64,000 nt of DNA from contig NC_053392.1 in the NCBI RefSeq assembly GCF_905171765.1, forward strand, positions 397,448,119-397,512,118, written 5' to 3'. The translations under genes were made by a program, and so were the position numbers. The notes under the pieces were generated by a model that saw only the letters and a list, made by a program, of their open reading frames with translations, ran no database searches and had not been told where the DNA came from. This stretch comes from Bufo bufo (Eukaryota; Chordata; Amphibia; Anura; Bufonidae). Below are positions 8,502 through 19,763 of the stretch, in pieces. The stretch's first letter is position 1. Each line of letters opens with the position of its first letter.

Positions 8502-10762
8502 CGGTTGTCAACCTTTCTTCTAAAAAACTGACCGATGCCCAAGTGAGTGTGCTGAGTAAGGGGCTTTCATTCTGCCCTCGAGCCAATGCAGATTGGTTCG
8601 AACTTGATTTTGATTTGTGTGCTTTTTTTCGTGCAATCAAGTTAAAAATTTGGTTTCATGGTAGGGAGCGGATCGAGCATTCCAGGATGAGTGAACTCTC
8701 TCTTGGCATGCTCGATCTCTCACCTAAAAGCAGCTTTAACCCAGTCATCAATGAGCCTGCAGTTGAGGCATATATGGCTGCTGTTAAATCTGACATACAG
8801 AATTTGAAAGCTGCATATCTCTCTCAACCCTTCGGTCATCCCAATGTGACAACAGAAGAGATGGTAGCACTTAAAGAACTCAAGCTCGACCACGAACTTA
8901 CCATTAAGGCCGCTGATAAAGGCGGTGCGGTGGTCGTGCTTGACACCCATAAGTATATTGCCGAAATTAAGCGGCAATTGGGTGATAGAACCATCTATAG
9001 ACACATTGACTCTGACCCAAGATTTAAAATTGCAGGGTTGATTGATAATGTATTGACGGAGGCTCTTCATGCGGGGGTCATTGACGAGGGGCTTGTGGAT
9101 TTTCTTACAGTGGCACATCCTGTTACCCCAGTACTCTATGTGTTGCCTAAGATCCACAAGTCCCTCGTTGATCCACCTGGCCGCCCCATTGTCTCGGGCT
9201 CCGATTCAATATTTAGTCATATATCCATTTTTCTTGATAAGATCTTATGCGGTTTTGCATGTGGAGGCAGTTCATACATTCGCGACACTAGCGACTTTTT
9301 GCTTAAACTGCAGGGAATTGATCTGACTGATGTGTCGGATGTGACATTAGCATCGTTTGATGTGACCTCACTCTATACATCAATAGATCATCATAAGGGT
9401 TTGACAGCCATTTCTTCCATGTTGGAGAAATCCACATTTACAGAAGGTGCTCAGCAATTTATACTATCTTTGCTTGAAATTGTACTCAGACAAAATTACT
9501 TCTTATTTCAGGACTCATATTATGCACAAGAACAGGGCGTGGCGATGGGGTCCAATGTGGCCCCAACTTACGCGAATATTTTTATGCGTCGGTTTGAGGA
9601 AGATGTCGTCTATGGAAACCACCACTTCCAATACATCAGGGCGTGGTGGCGGTACATAGACGACATCTTCCTCATCTGGACTGGTGATCTGCGGAAACTT
9701 TTTGATTTCCATGGTTACCTCAATGGGGTTGATGAGGCACTGCAGTTTACCTTGGTACATTCTCCAGTGGAGATGCAGTTCCTTGATACCCGTGTGATTC
9801 TGTCGGCTGGTAAAATAGAGACAGAATTGTTTACGAAACCTACCGACAGGAACACACTATTGACTTACAACAGCAATCATCCTAGATCGATGGTAAAATC
9901 TCTCCCATACTCTCAGTTTCTGAGAGTTAAACGTATAGTCTCTGACCCCACTACATCGAATAACACGCTAGATATAGTACTGCATAAATTTGAGCAACGA
10001 GGTTATCCAACCAAATTGCTACATGAGAAAAAGAAACTGGTCGGTCAATTCAACAGGGATGACATCCTTAAAAGGAAAGTACAACAAGTGAAAAAGAATA
10101 GAATTCCTTTTATTTCCACCCATTGTGAACAGAGCGTTGACATTAACAACATTATTCGACGTCACTGGGGCATATTGGGTGGTTGTCATAATATGGTTAA
10201 GGAATTTCTTTCCCCCCCTATTATGTCCTATCGCAGATCTAAGAGTCTTAGGGACCAGTTGGTTAGGGCAGACGTAGGAACCTCAAAAATGTCAAGACAA
10301 CTCACACTGACTGGTGCCAGTGTTGGTTGCTTTCCATGTTTGTCCTGCGTAAATTGCAAATACATGATCAAGGGTAGGTCCTTTATACACCCACAAACTG
10401 GGGTCGCATATCAGATAAGACATTATCTGACTTGTGACTCCAATCACGTTGTTTACGTGATTGTTTGTCCATGTAATTTGCTATACGTTGGAGAAACATC
10501 AACTGACTTCAAGACAAGATTTAATAATCATCGACTTAGTGTGAGGAAGAAACGGCTGGATTTACCAGTCTCCAAACACTTTACCAATCATAAACACACT
10601 GAGAAAGACCTGAGGTGTTACATCATTGACCATATACCAATGCCAAGGAGAGGTGGCAACAGGATTGGACTCCTAAAAAGGAGAGAGCTCAAGTGGATCT
10701 TTACGCTTAATTCTCTACAGCCATGTGGTCTTAATGTGGACTATAGGGTTGGAGTGAGTTAA
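8369..10762 (+). CDS. Penelope RT plus GIY-YIG endonuclease
   Basis: An uninterrupted frame of 797 codons in the -1 register of the upstream ORF. It has no ATG in its first hundred codons (the first is near 8687), which suits expression by frameshifting or reinitiation. In order it carries an Arg-rich linker (RRQRIRRGGRRHRRYQ, about 8396-8440), NLSSKKLTDAQ, RT motifs including SFDVTSLYTSI (about 9353-9385) and the catalytic YIDD (about 9653-9664), a Cys cluster (FPCLSCVNCKYM, about 10330-10365) and a GIY-YIG domain (VVYVIVCPCNLLYVGET, about 10447-10497, followed by RFNNHR). Known biology: the RT copies the element RNA and the GIY-YIG nuclease nicks the target. No stop or frameshift lies inside the domains, so this copy may be active or recently active. 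Confidence 0.9.
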   Translation, partial: RGKRDGTIRRQRIRRGGRRHRRYQKTTQQQISTSGPKHAVQEEVTVVNLSSKKLTDAQVSVLSKGLSFCPRANADWFELDFDLCAFFRAIKLKIWFHGRERIEHSRMSELSLGMLDLSPKSSFNPVINEPAVEAYMAAVKSDIQNLKAAYLSQPFGHPNVTTEEMVALKELKLDHELTIKAADKGGAVVVLDTHKYIAEIKRQLGDRTIYRHIDSDPRFKIAGLIDNVLTEALHAGVIDEGLVDFLTVAHPVTPVLYVLPKIHKSLVDPPGRPIVSGSDSIFSHISIFLDKILCGFACGGSSYIRDTSDFLLKLQGIDLTDVSDVTLASFDVTSLYTSIDHHKGLTAISSMLEKSTFTEGAQQFILSLLEIVLRQNYFLFQDSYYAQEQGVAMGSNVAPTYANIFMRRFEEDVVYGNHHFQYIRAWWRYIDDIFLIWTGDLRKLFDFHGYLNGVDEALQFTLVHSPVEMQFLDTRVILSAGKIETELFTKPTDRNTLLTYNSNHPRSMVKSLPYSQFLRVKRIVSDPTTSNNTLDIVLHKFEQRGYPTKLLHEKKKLVGQFNRDDILKRKVQQVKKNRIPFISTHCEQSVDINNIIRRHWGILGGCHNMVKEFLSPPIMSYRRSKSLRDQLVRADVGTSKMSRQLTLTGASVGCFPCLSCVNCKYMIKGRSFIHPQTGVAYQIRHYLTCDSNHVVYVIVCPCNLLYVGETSTDFKTRFNNHRLSVRKKRLDLPVSKHFTNHKHTEKDLRCYIIDHIPMPRRGGNRIGLLKRRELKWIFTLNSLQPCGLNVDYRVGVS

Positions 10763-11663
10763 CTGCGTGGTTTGCCCTCTCTCGTTGCATTCTGAATGTC
10801 GACTGTCTTTCTGTGTAATATGTGATTTGTGTATACAAAACATATATCCTAGGGTTTATTCTGCAAGTCTTTTCTGGTCAAGAACAAGTTTTTTGATCTT
10901 TGTAAAAAATTTTTAATGTATTCTTCTTTTCTCTCTTTTTTCTTTTTCCTTTTTTATTTTTTCAGATAAATTTTCATTGGATTCGGAGTTTGGGGAGGTG
11001 GCATTATGCCCATGGGGGCTGTGTGGTCACGATGTCTGGACGCGTCTGCCCATGCACTACATGATCTTTAGACTTGTGCATTCCTTAAATAACTATTTCT
11101 GTATTTTTAACCCAGATTCCGTTATTAGTATGGCGGGGTGTGATGAGGAGAACCCTCAGAGTGAGGTGGCGATGGATGGACTTTGACTGAAGTAGCGGTG
11201 CGACTCGGCATTTACATGCGGATGCGCTACCGCTCTATAGTCTTGGTGGGGTGCCCACTTCAATTTGTAGGTGTTGGCCTTCTCCTTAGTCCTCTTAGCC
11301 GCTGAGACACTCGGACATGTATATATGTCCTTTTTCACCCCTAGCCTGCGATATACCGGGAGGATTAGTTGTTTTCAATAGCAGCGTAACTCAGTGGGCG
11401 TTCTGCCCTTATCCAAAATGGCCGCGTTAGCATTGTAGCCCAAGAGCGCATGCGTTGCGTGACGAGGCTAATGCTAGACGGAAGCACAGTTTATGCGTCA
11501 TAGGGGCATGCGCGGTTGCGATCCAGGCACGCCGGATCGCACATGTCTACATGGACAACAGCCGCTCTCCCTCCCGCTTCCATTATGGTTATCACCTGTA
11601 AACAGTAAGCACTTTGCACTTTATGTAATCATTCACAGCTGGCACTTGTTATGTGATTTGTGT
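10763..11663 (+). other. 3' untranslated region of Penelope-like element
   Basis: Lies between the RT stop codon and the right pseudo-LTR. It contains a pyrimidine-rich tract at about 10920-10965 and a GC-rich part at 11340-11580. No conserved ORF was recognised. Confidence 0.6.
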
Positions 11664-11962
11664 AATATAGATGTATTGTACTATGTATATCTATTATATT
11701 ATCTTGCTATTGTACGTATCACGATTTAATATTCACACATGTTTGGCTTCATTGCTTTTTATATGTATATGGCATCATGTAGTTTGATTTTTCTATTAAT
11801 TATGTACACTTAACATGTAATTGCTCTTAATTGGTTGAAACACTATATGTACCCAGAGTTTTTGATGTATGCACACTGCTTGAGGAAGGCTCCTGTGTAT
11901 GAGCCGAAACGTCGCTGTTGCCTATGGGTAAATAAAGTTTATTTTATTTTTATCCAGTGGAG
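11664..11962 (+). repeat. Right direct pseudo-LTR of Penelope-like element
   Basis: Full-length copy keeping the 80-bp block missing from the left direct copy. It carries the hammerhead-like motif at 11879-11913 and an AATAAA near 11931, and ends at ccagtggagt before an AT run. Confidence 0.85.
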
Positions 11963-12891
11963 TTATATATATATAAAAAAAATATGACAGTTACACATTA
12001 AGCATAAGATGACCGCATCATATATGCAAGAGGAAAGGGGACCCTCGGGCAGCAGGCAGGCTCTTTGGTCAGGAGGAGAAGATCTGATCGCAAAACAATA
12101 TTGCAATCGGAAGTGATGAGTTAGACATGACCCAAGGTGTATTCAGATATGCGATCAGGTTGAGTCTCCTGCCACTAGTGCCAGTTAGTCAGATAAGTGT
12201 ACAGTAACATAACACCATTATTTACACCAAATTACTGCATATGGTGATACAAGTGCCAAGAAGGAAAATTGCAAGTTACTGAGAATGAAGATCCGGATGA
12301 ATCTCCAATAAAAGAAATCCTGGCAGACGAGTCATCTAGTAAGAGGAATCCATGTGACACTAGGGGCAGAGCTCCTGTGCTGTGTGTGGAGGAGGAAGCA
12401 GCCCTAGTCTTTTTTCCTTTCCAGTCCCCACGGACTGAAAAACCATTTGATTTCTGTTGCCCAGACCTTGTCTGATGTGTCTCATGGTGTCAGCACAACG
12501 GGGCGATTATGGTCTCCACTTACTGCTGACCTCCCTGACGTGAAGCACACCAAACACTTCATTGGCTTGCTTCTGCACAACCCTAACCATGCCAGCTAGA
12601 GCTCTCTGTTATTTCCATCATTTTTTATTATTTTATGGCATATGAAAAAAAACTAAAAACTGTTTTAATATTTCCACTACGTTGTGGGAAATCCTCCATC
12701 AGGCCTTGAGAAAGGATGTGGAGCAACCATCGTCCTCTATATGTGCATCTGCCTCATATTTTAACCTGCCAAGAAGCACTAAAGAATGAAGCCTGCCATT
12801 GCTATTATCAGTAAGTGCCATGGATTTACACCTTTACTGAGATGGAACTGCTGGCTATATTACACAGTGCAACACTGGATAAATTAAATGG
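11963..12891. other. TAB2 intron, unassigned
   Basis: Intron sequence downstream of TAB2 exon 13372-14806. The next TAB2 coding exon was searched for on the minus strand and not seen here. No repeat terminus was recognised apart from the AT run at the left edge. Confidence 0.4.
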
Positions 12892-12895
12892 TTAA

Positions 12896-13285
12896 ATGGG
12901 TTAGCCAAGACCTATAATGCCCCTCATATGCCCGGGTCCCTCACACAGAACTTACCTCGCTCCCCGGCATGGCCGCCACTGCATCTCCCCGTCTCGTGAA
13001 TGATAACATCCAGTGTGGGGGCAGGGGGGGGAAAGAAGGCTGAGGGGAAGCCAATAGCAGGCCGTGACGGGAACAAGCCTCCCTAGCATCGCAGGCGACA
13101 CTAGGGAGGCTCGTTCCCATCACCCGTCTGCTATAGGCTATCCACCCCTACCGATAACGGATGTTTTCATCCGTGCAACGGGGAGATGCAGCGGCAGCCA
13201 TGCCGGCATCAGAAGAGACGTGGGTGCCAGGGAGCAAGGCAAGTACTATCTGTGTGAGGGGCATTATAGGCCTTGGATAACCCCT
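12896..13285. mobile_element. TTAA-flanked palindromic MITE
   Basis: Inverted arms: the left begins near gggttagccaagacctataa and the right ends with the inverse ggccttggataacccc. TTAA lies on each side (12892-12895 and 13286-13289), as for piggyBac-type insertion. It sits about 90 bp from the TAB2 splice donor at 13370-13371. Confidence 0.7.
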
Positions 13286-13371
13286 TTAATATCAAAACCT
13301 CAGAAACAACTGAAAGAACTTAAAAACAATTCAATTCACCAAAACTATAAATAGGAGATATAAAAATTTAC

Positions 13372-14806
13372 CTTGTGTATATGCTGCATCATCGGAACCC
13401 ACGCTCAGCTTCCGTACATCATTTATTCTATCATGTGCTAAAACAGGGTCTGTTAGATGGATACCTTCTGGCTCTGCAAACGGAAGGAGATTTGTAGGCT
13501 CAAAAGTTGGGGACACGACACCAGGGGAAACTGACGGAGGTTTGTTTGGGGACACAGTTATTTTAAAAGTATATTTTGTATTGGGCTGAGTCACTACAAC
13601 ACGAGGCGATGTTGCAGATATGTTGTTTCCAAGTGCTCGGCTTTTGGGTGGATGATGATGAATGAAAGCAGGTCCCATGCTTACTTGCCCAGAAACATTT
13701 CTGGCTGTACTGGCGGCACCGGGATTAGCGGAAATAAAAAGTGTTGGCTGATTTCTAACAATCTGGTCATCGCTACCAGGAGCTGAAATATAGACCTTAG
13801 GCTGGCTACGGCCTAGACCGTCATCTGCATTTTGAGGACCTGCAATGTAAACAGTAGGCTGGTTCCTTGACTGGTTATTCAAAGCACAAGGGTTTGTGGA
13901 ACTTCGAGAGCTTGTGGAACGCAGCATTGAGTTACTCCTTTGGGGTGGTTCAAGTTTAATTTCTATCTGGTTTTTCCTGGGACCAGTTGAGATATTTTGA
14001 ATGTTGTACTGGGTTGATGGCTGGGAACCACCTGATGAATGAAGCACTGGGGCTTGAGGAGTGGTGGGTGAACTAATGGGCATATACACATGAGAGGTCT
14101 GATGACCCTGCTGATTAGGCTGTGCTGAGGTATGCGACTGAGTATAAGAAGAAGGAAGGGTTGTCCAAGGATTGTGCTGTGTGGGATAAGCCTGTTGTTG
14201 TGTGGGATTCGGAGACATCCAGCCCGATTGCTGTTGGGTCTGTCTTGCTGTTCCACCTTGAGAAGTGATATATGGTCTAATATATATAGAATTTCCATGT
14301 GGACTGTTATGTGCAGGCGGTGGGCCACCATGTATGTGCAAAGATGTAGGGGTATTACGATTAGACTGGATATTTGGAGCCAATGTAACCATGATAGGAT
14401 TGAACCTGGTTGTTTGCAAGCCAGAGCTTTTGCTGCCCAACTGAAGTCCAAATTGATGGCCCGGGTTCGAAGCATTGATTGTATTTGTCATCCCAAAGAC
14501 ATTATAGCTAGAAGGCATAACAGGCGCAGTCTGTGGCTCTTGTTGGTACAGTTCATTGTTGGATTGTCCTCCCTGAAGGTGTCCATCACTTATGCTGTGG
14601 CTTAAAGTCCTGCTGTTTCCATTTATTCTGCTTCCATCTCTGCCCTCATGGTACTGAGACTGCAAATCCAAATTAAGGGATGTCATGTGATTTCTTAAAC
14701 CAGCGATGCTTGATTCTTCAGAAGGAGACACGTCACCTTCACCATACAGATACTTTGTACTCTCTTGAGAAAGGACTGCACAGCAAGCATCCAGATTGTT
14801 GTTATT
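13372..14806 (-). CDS. TAB2: TAB2 large coding exon (TAK1-binding protein 2)
   Basis: This minus-strand exon encodes 478 uninterrupted codons plus one base. It starts [16 protein letters not shown], the second half of the CUE ubiquitin-binding domain, and runs through [69 protein letters not shown] and [15 protein letters not shown] to DDAAYTQ. These blocks match vertebrate TAB2, an adaptor linking TRAF6 ubiquitin chains to the TAK1 kinase in cytoplasmic NF-kB and MAPK signalling. The acceptor reads ttcttttctag before AAT; the donor is CACAAG followed by gtaaat, in phase 1. TAB3 is a paralogue, but the [13 protein letters not shown] and QQEPQTAPV context favours TAB2. The C-terminal coiled coil and NZF zinc finger are encoded by exons outside the window to the left. 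Confidence 0.95.
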
Positions 14807-14990
14807 CTAGAAAAGAATGAGGGAAATGAATTGGGAAATTTTACTCTTAAACATAAAAAATTAAATTTACACATTCTGAGGCTCTGTACACACTTGTGTA
14901 ATGGATTCCATTTTACAGGATCCAGATCTTTTCTATGTTTTCTAACAAATACCACAGACGTTTATTGGGTTTTCCATCAGGTTTGCATAA

Positions 14991-15223
14991 GGCTCCATTC
15001 ACACATCCGCAATTTCGTTCAGCATTTTGCGGAACGGAATTGCGGACCTATTCATTTCTATGGGGCCGCACGATGTGCGGCCCGGCTCCGGAAATGAGGA
15101 CCTACACTTCCGGGTCCACATTTCCGTTCCCCAAAAAAATAGAACATGTCCAATTGCGGACAAGAATAGGCATATTTTATTAGTGCGGTCCGCAAAACGC
15201 TCGACGAACGTGTGAATGGAGCC
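14991..15223. mobile_element. Short MITE in TAB2 intron
   Basis: Termini GGCTCCATTCACAC and GTGTGAATGGAGCC are exact inverted repeats, flanked by TAA (14988-14990) and TTA (15224-15226). It shares internal sequence (caattgcggacaagaatag type) with the elements at 29104-29389 and about 46244-46410. It lies in the 2.2-kb intron between the two TAB2 coding exons. Confidence 0.75.
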
Positions 15224-15226
15224 TTA

Positions 15227-16081
15227 CTCTTTGGCAGAAGTGCGAGCACAGAGTCATGATTTGCTAATCTGTTTACAATTAACACAGGTATTAAAGGGAT
15301 TGTCCAGGATAATTAAAATGTGAGTGATACCAACACATGCTGTTTACAGACTACAGTAGTGATGTACAGCACGTGACCACTGCAGCCAATCACCGTCCTC
15401 AGACGTCTCATGCCACATGTTGCAGAGGACAGGAATAGGCTGCAGCAGTAATGCAACTTATATCTGCATGTCACCTCCACAGACTGCAAATAGTGGGGAA
15501 AGGATGGGACTGAAGGTGCAGAGAAGGGCTCTGGGGAAAGAGGAGAGGGTGTCTTTTTTATTTTACAGAATTTGATCACATTTTTGATCATCTTTGCCTT
15601 CACAATCAAAGCAACATTTTACCTTTTGGAATGCTGAACTCTAAAGGCGATTTTTAATTATGGTAGAATACATGCGGCTTTCTAACAACTTCATATTAAA
15701 ATGGATAATTTTGTAGATCTTTTTCAGGAACAAATGGTCAGAAACCCCTTTTTGCCATTTTCACGCTAATAAATATTTACACATAAAATGAACAACTACG
15801 TGTGTAACGTATGATGTCGCTACAGCACTGCAAACAAATTTATTTTAGCTTTAAATCTCTCCTTTGGCTTCAGACACATCCTCTGTACACTGACAATATT
15901 AATCTAAGTAGAGACGATTTTTAGTAAAGGGGACCTGTGCACTTTTTACTTGATATTTTTCACATTTTACCCAAACGCTGCCATCCGTCTATCTCATTCT
16001 ATAACTTTTTGCGGTGTCTCTTTTTTATCCTCCTCGGTGATGCACACAGCAGCACACACCTTAGCCAGTGCACTGTGACTG
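15227..16081. other. TAB2 intron, unassigned
   Basis: No exon signature is seen. A TTAA-class repeat start (attaaagggattgtccaggat) occurs near 15290, but no right end was identified. Confidence 0.4.
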
Positions 16082-16487
16082 TACATAGAATGTGTCAGCA
16101 GATAAGAACCATTTGGCCCATCTAGTCTGCCCAATATACTGAATACTATGGATAGCCCTTGGCCCTATCTTATATGAAGGATGGCCTTATGCCTATCCCA
16201 TGCATGCTTAAACCCCTTCACTGTATTTGCAGCTACCACTTCTGCAGGAAGGCTATTCCATGCATCCACTACTCTCTCAGTAAAGTAATACTTCCCGTTA
16301 TTACTTTTAAACCTTTGCCCCTCTAATTTAAACTATGTCCTCTTGTAGCAGTTTTTCTTCTTTTAAATATTCTCTCCTCTTACCTTGTTGATTCCCTTTA
16401 TGTATTAAAAGTTTCTATCATATCCCCTATGTCTCGTCTTTCTTCCAAGCTATACACGTTAAGGTCCTTTAATCTTTCCTTGTACAT
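16082..16487 (-). mobile_element. 5'-truncated CR1 LINE fragment
   Basis: The reverse strand ends in ATTCTATG, the terminal motif of CR1 LINEs, and the fragment matches the 3' end of the large CR1 at 55840-61003. It starts abruptly at about 16487, and tgtacat-like repeats flank both sides (about 16079 and 16488), fitting a 5'-truncated insertion with a short target duplication. It lies in a TAB2 intron. Confidence 0.85.
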
Positions 16488-16495
16488 ACTTGTAC

Positions 16496-17010
16496 AGCAG
16501 CAGCTTATGGGCACCTGGCAGAGCATCAAGTTTGACCAGACATCACAGTCACCATGAGAATGACCATAACCTACGACTTCTGTGCAGACTCTACAGAGCC
16601 AGTCGGCCAGGAATCTTGGTGAAGTAACTGTGGGCAGGGACCTCATTCCTTGTCAACACCTGAGTGGCTGCTTATAGGGCGAGGACAGTGGTGTGTAATG
16701 AAGCTGTGCCCTGTGTCTCTCTGCCTCCGCAATAAAGTGGCGCCTGACAGAACATATCACTGCCACTGCCTCTGAGAGAGAGGGGGTGGGGGGGTCGGGG
16801 GGTGGGGGTGAGCCCTTTACCTTCAGTTAGCGATAAAGTGTAGACATGATGGGGGAGCTCACGGAGGACTTTCCTACTATAAATTTTAATAAATTAAACT
16901 GTGCACAGTCTTCCCCACAGATGTATTTATAAAAGAATAGGAGGGTGAAGGTCATAGGTCAAGTAATAAACATTAAGTGCATTTTTTTTCAAATCATGTC
17001 AACCACCAAC
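16496..17010. other. TAB2 intron 3' of first coding exon, unassigned
   Basis: Holds a G-rich tract at about 16783-16810. No repeat termini or exon were recognised. Confidence 0.4.
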
Positions 17011-17197
17011 CTGCTGCATGCATCGGGAAACAACAACTTCAGGCACCTCTGGGAATTTCTGCCGCAGGTCATTTAAAACCTGAAAGTCCACTTGCGAGCT
17101 TCCTTGGGCCATTCGTGTACTGCCCGAGCAGAACTGTTCCTTACAGTACAGTTCTAGGCTTCGGTGGAACCCAACCTCATTCCTTTATAAGCATTTT
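17011..17197 (-). CDS. TAB2: TAB2 first coding exon with 85-nt leader
   Basis: On the minus strand a strong acceptor (ctcctttcactttatttacag) ends at 17198, and the exon runs to 17011, where CAG is followed by the donor gttggtgg. The start codon is 17112-17110 and gives [18 protein letters not shown], then [16 protein letters not shown], the first half of the TAB2 CUE domain. That makes 34 codons ending in phase 0, joining NNNNLDACC of the next exon. The 85-nt leader holds two short uORFs: ATG at 17194 (five codons, stop ending at 17177) and an overlapping ATG at 17180 (eight codons, TAG at 17156-17154). The main ATG follows the second stop by 41 nt. uORFs of this kind usually reduce translation of the main frame. 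Confidence 0.93.
17154..17194 (-). promoter_or_regulatory. TAB2: Two overlapping uORFs in TAB2 leader
   Basis: uORF1 spans 17194-17177 (MLIKE, stop TGA). uORF2 spans 17180-17154 (MRLGSTEA, stop TAG). They overlap in ATGA, so the second start sits within the first stop, an arrangement that allows terminating ribosomes to restart. The effect on TAB2 output is inferred. Confidence 0.6.
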
Positions 17198-17801
17198 CTG
17201 TAAATAAAGTGAAAGGAGGTCAAATGTGCACAAAACAATCTTAATAATAATGCTTTGTATTAATGGATCAGACTTCAAAATAATCTTTCCAGATACATTT
17301 TTAAAATTTTGTTCACACTTTTTAGCAAATAAAAAAAACAAAAAGCCCTCACTTTGTGTAACTGGCTTCATGAGTTTTCCCTGTTATCTACCATCTTTGT
17401 CATGTAAGCCTCCCCTACATAAAGTATATTGTCAGCAAATCTGAATGCAGGAGTTAACAGCTTACAAATATGTATGCACATACTTTATACTGCTGGAGGG
17501 ATTCTCTCAATACAAACTTGCATTTACATGGCCTAAATGAAATGTGCCCTGGAGGGATGTGTTCGTCTTTTTTCAAAACCAGTTACTTCTGGTGGATTCC
17601 AGAATCTGTTGACTACAGTAAAAGGTTTTGACGTATTGTTAAATGCAAACTGCAACCACAGTATCTGAAAGGTTAGAGGGAGAGGGCTCCCTCCGTCCTC
17701 TGACATGAACCCCACTGCAACATTGTGGGGTTCTGAACAGTTACTACAGCAGCCTGTGGCTTTGTGAAGGCCCCCAGGCCTGCCATAGAAAGTTGCCTGT
17801 T
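17198..17801. other. TAB2 5' intron, unassigned
   Basis: Intron upstream of the first coding exon on the minus strand. The polypyrimidine tract of the acceptor covers about 17198-17220. Nothing else was recognised. Confidence 0.45.
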
Positions 17802-17804
17802 TAA

Positions 17805-18634
17805 AGCTGCGTTCACACGGGCGAGATTTCCGCGCGGGTGCAATGCGGTAGGTGAACGTATTTCTCCCGCACTGAATCCCGACCCATTCATTTCAATGGG
17901 GCTGTTCAGATGAGCAGTGATTTTCACGCATCACTTGTGCGTTGCGTGAAAATCACAGCATGCTCTATATTCTGCGTTTTTCACACAACGCAGGCCCTAT
18001 AGAAGTGAATGGGGTTGCGTGAAAATCGCAAGCATCCGCAAGCAAGTGCGGATGCAGTGCGATTTTCACGCACGGTTGCTAGGAGACGATCGGGATGGAG
18101 ACCAGATCATTATTATTTTCCCTTATAACATGGTTATAAAGGGAAAATAATAGCATTCTGAATACATGAACAGGACCTTTGGTGACGTCACTCTGGTCAT
18201 CACATGATCCAGCACATGATCTTTTACCATGGTGATGGATCATGTGATGACCGAAGTGACATCACCAAAGGTCCTATTCATGTAATGAATGCTCACCACA
18301 GGTCCTGTTCAGCAAAGGAGACAGAAGGAGATGCCGGTCTGCGCGATCAAGTGGACTAAGTGGAGTTAAATTATTTTATTTATTTTTTTAACCCCTCCAG
18401 CGCTGTTTTACTATGCATTCTGTATTCAGAATGCTATTATTTTCCCTTATAACCATGTTATAAGGGAAAATAATACAATCTACAGAACACAGATCCCAAA
18501 CTGTACCAAACATGCACGATTTTTCTCACGCGAGTGCAAAACGCATTACAATGTTTTGCACTCGCGCGGAAAAATCGCGGGTGTTCCAGTAACGCACCCG
18601 CACATTTTCCCGCAACGCCCGTGTGAACCCAGCC
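17805..18634. mobile_element. Compound palindromic MITE, TAA target duplication
   Basis: Ends GCTGCGTTCACACGGGCG and its inverse CGCCCGTGTGAACCCAGC, flanked by TAA (17802-17804 and 18635-18637). Internally it holds a duplicated attattttcccttataac segment and inverted blocks around ggtcatcacatgatc. The gaaaatcgca/tgcgattttc sequences recur in the MITE at 42002-42401. Confidence 0.75.
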
Positions 18635-18637
18635 TAA

Positions 18638-19337
18638 GGGGTTGTTTCAAGTAATTTTTTTGTTATTTGTATGTTTCTAACTAAGCAAATGTAAGGGGTT
18701 TTCACTAAATTCAGTGGCCCCGTTCTCCTAGTTAGCCGAGCGTCACATGACTTGTGATGTCAGCTTCTTTCCCTGCTCGGATGACATTCCGTGCACTGCA
18801 CTGTGAAGTCTGTGCTGTTTGGAAAAAATAAAAAATAAAAGCCACGCCCCCTGTACTGCCTAATCTGCTGTCTGAGCTGTCTGCCATGTGTCTCCCCTCC
18901 CACTGGATTCTTCAGCAAAGTTTAACCTTCTACCATCAGAAGCACAGACTCAGGGTTGGAGGCTCTGCCTCAGTTACTGAGCAGCTGCAGGGTTTCCTCT
19001 TCTGCAGGCACTGAAGAAAAACACAGAGCTGACAAAGACCAGAGGAGTTCTCTCTTCTGCTGGCTGTGAAGTGTCTGCAGAGCATTCCACAAGAACAGGT
19101 AGGGGAAAGATCCTGTGTATATCAGCAATGTCACCATACTACACTTTTAGTCCCACACATACAACATGCTGCAGAGTCAGATGAGTCACACTATAGGCAG
19201 GGCAGCACTTTTATTCACTCCCTTTGCAGAGCAGAACGAGGGGAAAGGCAGTCTTTGTTGACACCCACATATATTCATGAGGAAAATGTCAGATTGTTAC
19301 ACGCCCCCACAGCTCTGAAACTGCGTGTCAATCAAGG
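18638..19337. other. Unassigned repeat-like sequence
   Basis: Non-coding sequence with an A-rich run near 18820-18840. The ORF starting near 19066 has no recognisable motif. Confidence 0.35.
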
Positions 19338-19341
19338 TTAA

Positions 19342-19763
19342 AGAGGACCTTTCATGGGTCCAGACATTATAAACCAAGTATCAGGATACGTACGGGATAG
19401 TGCAGGGATTTAACTGCACTTACTATTTTTCCTAGGCGCCGATCAATTCGTCCGCTGTGTCCCCCGTTGCATTCTCTCGCCTGCTATGCTAATTTTAGCA
19501 TCGAAGAAATGCGGAGAAGACTGAGTCTTTCTCCGTGGGAGTCTCCTTCTCCCCTGGCTGTAGCACTGTCCAATCGCAGAGGAGAGAGTCACAGCCAGGG
19601 AGGAGAGTATTTTTTTTCCTCCCTGCTAAAATTAGCATAGCAGGCAAGAGAATGCAACGGGGGACACAGTGGGTGAACAGAGCAGCGCCCAGGAAAAATA
19701 GTAAGTGCAGTTAGATTCCCTGCACTATCCCCTATGTATCCTGATACTTGGTTTATAATGTCT
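19342..19763. mobile_element. TTAA-flanked inverted-repeat MITE
   Basis: Long inverted arms (agacattataaaccaagta on the left, its inverse on the right; internal blocks aaaattagcat and gaatgcaacggggga are also mirrored). TTAA lies on both sides (19338-19341 and 19764-19767). The right terminus is about 20 bp shorter than the left, a small deletion. Confidence 0.7.

Larger units (their letters stand above)
7022..11962 (+). mobile_element. Penelope-like retroelement, apparently intact
   Basis: A complete-looking Penelope-like element. It has a left inverted pseudo-LTR (7022-7321), a left direct pseudo-LTR (about 7346-7571), an upstream ORF, an RT plus GIY-YIG endonuclease ORF, a 3' region and a right direct pseudo-LTR (about 11664-11962). 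The mix of inverted and direct terminal copies is typical of Penelope elements. Both ORFs are free of stops and frame-disrupting lesions and the pseudo-LTR copies are nearly identical, which suggests recent insertion. Both outer edges abut tatatatatata-type sequence, so a target duplication is hard to define. The RT/GIY-YIG combination identifies the group; placement in the Neptune-type vertebrate lineage is inference. Confidence 0.9.

Noticed and set aside
1..13371. Remaining TAB2 exons (coiled coil, NZF zinc finger)
   Set aside because: Searched for on the minus strand and not found; they are presumed to lie left of the window.
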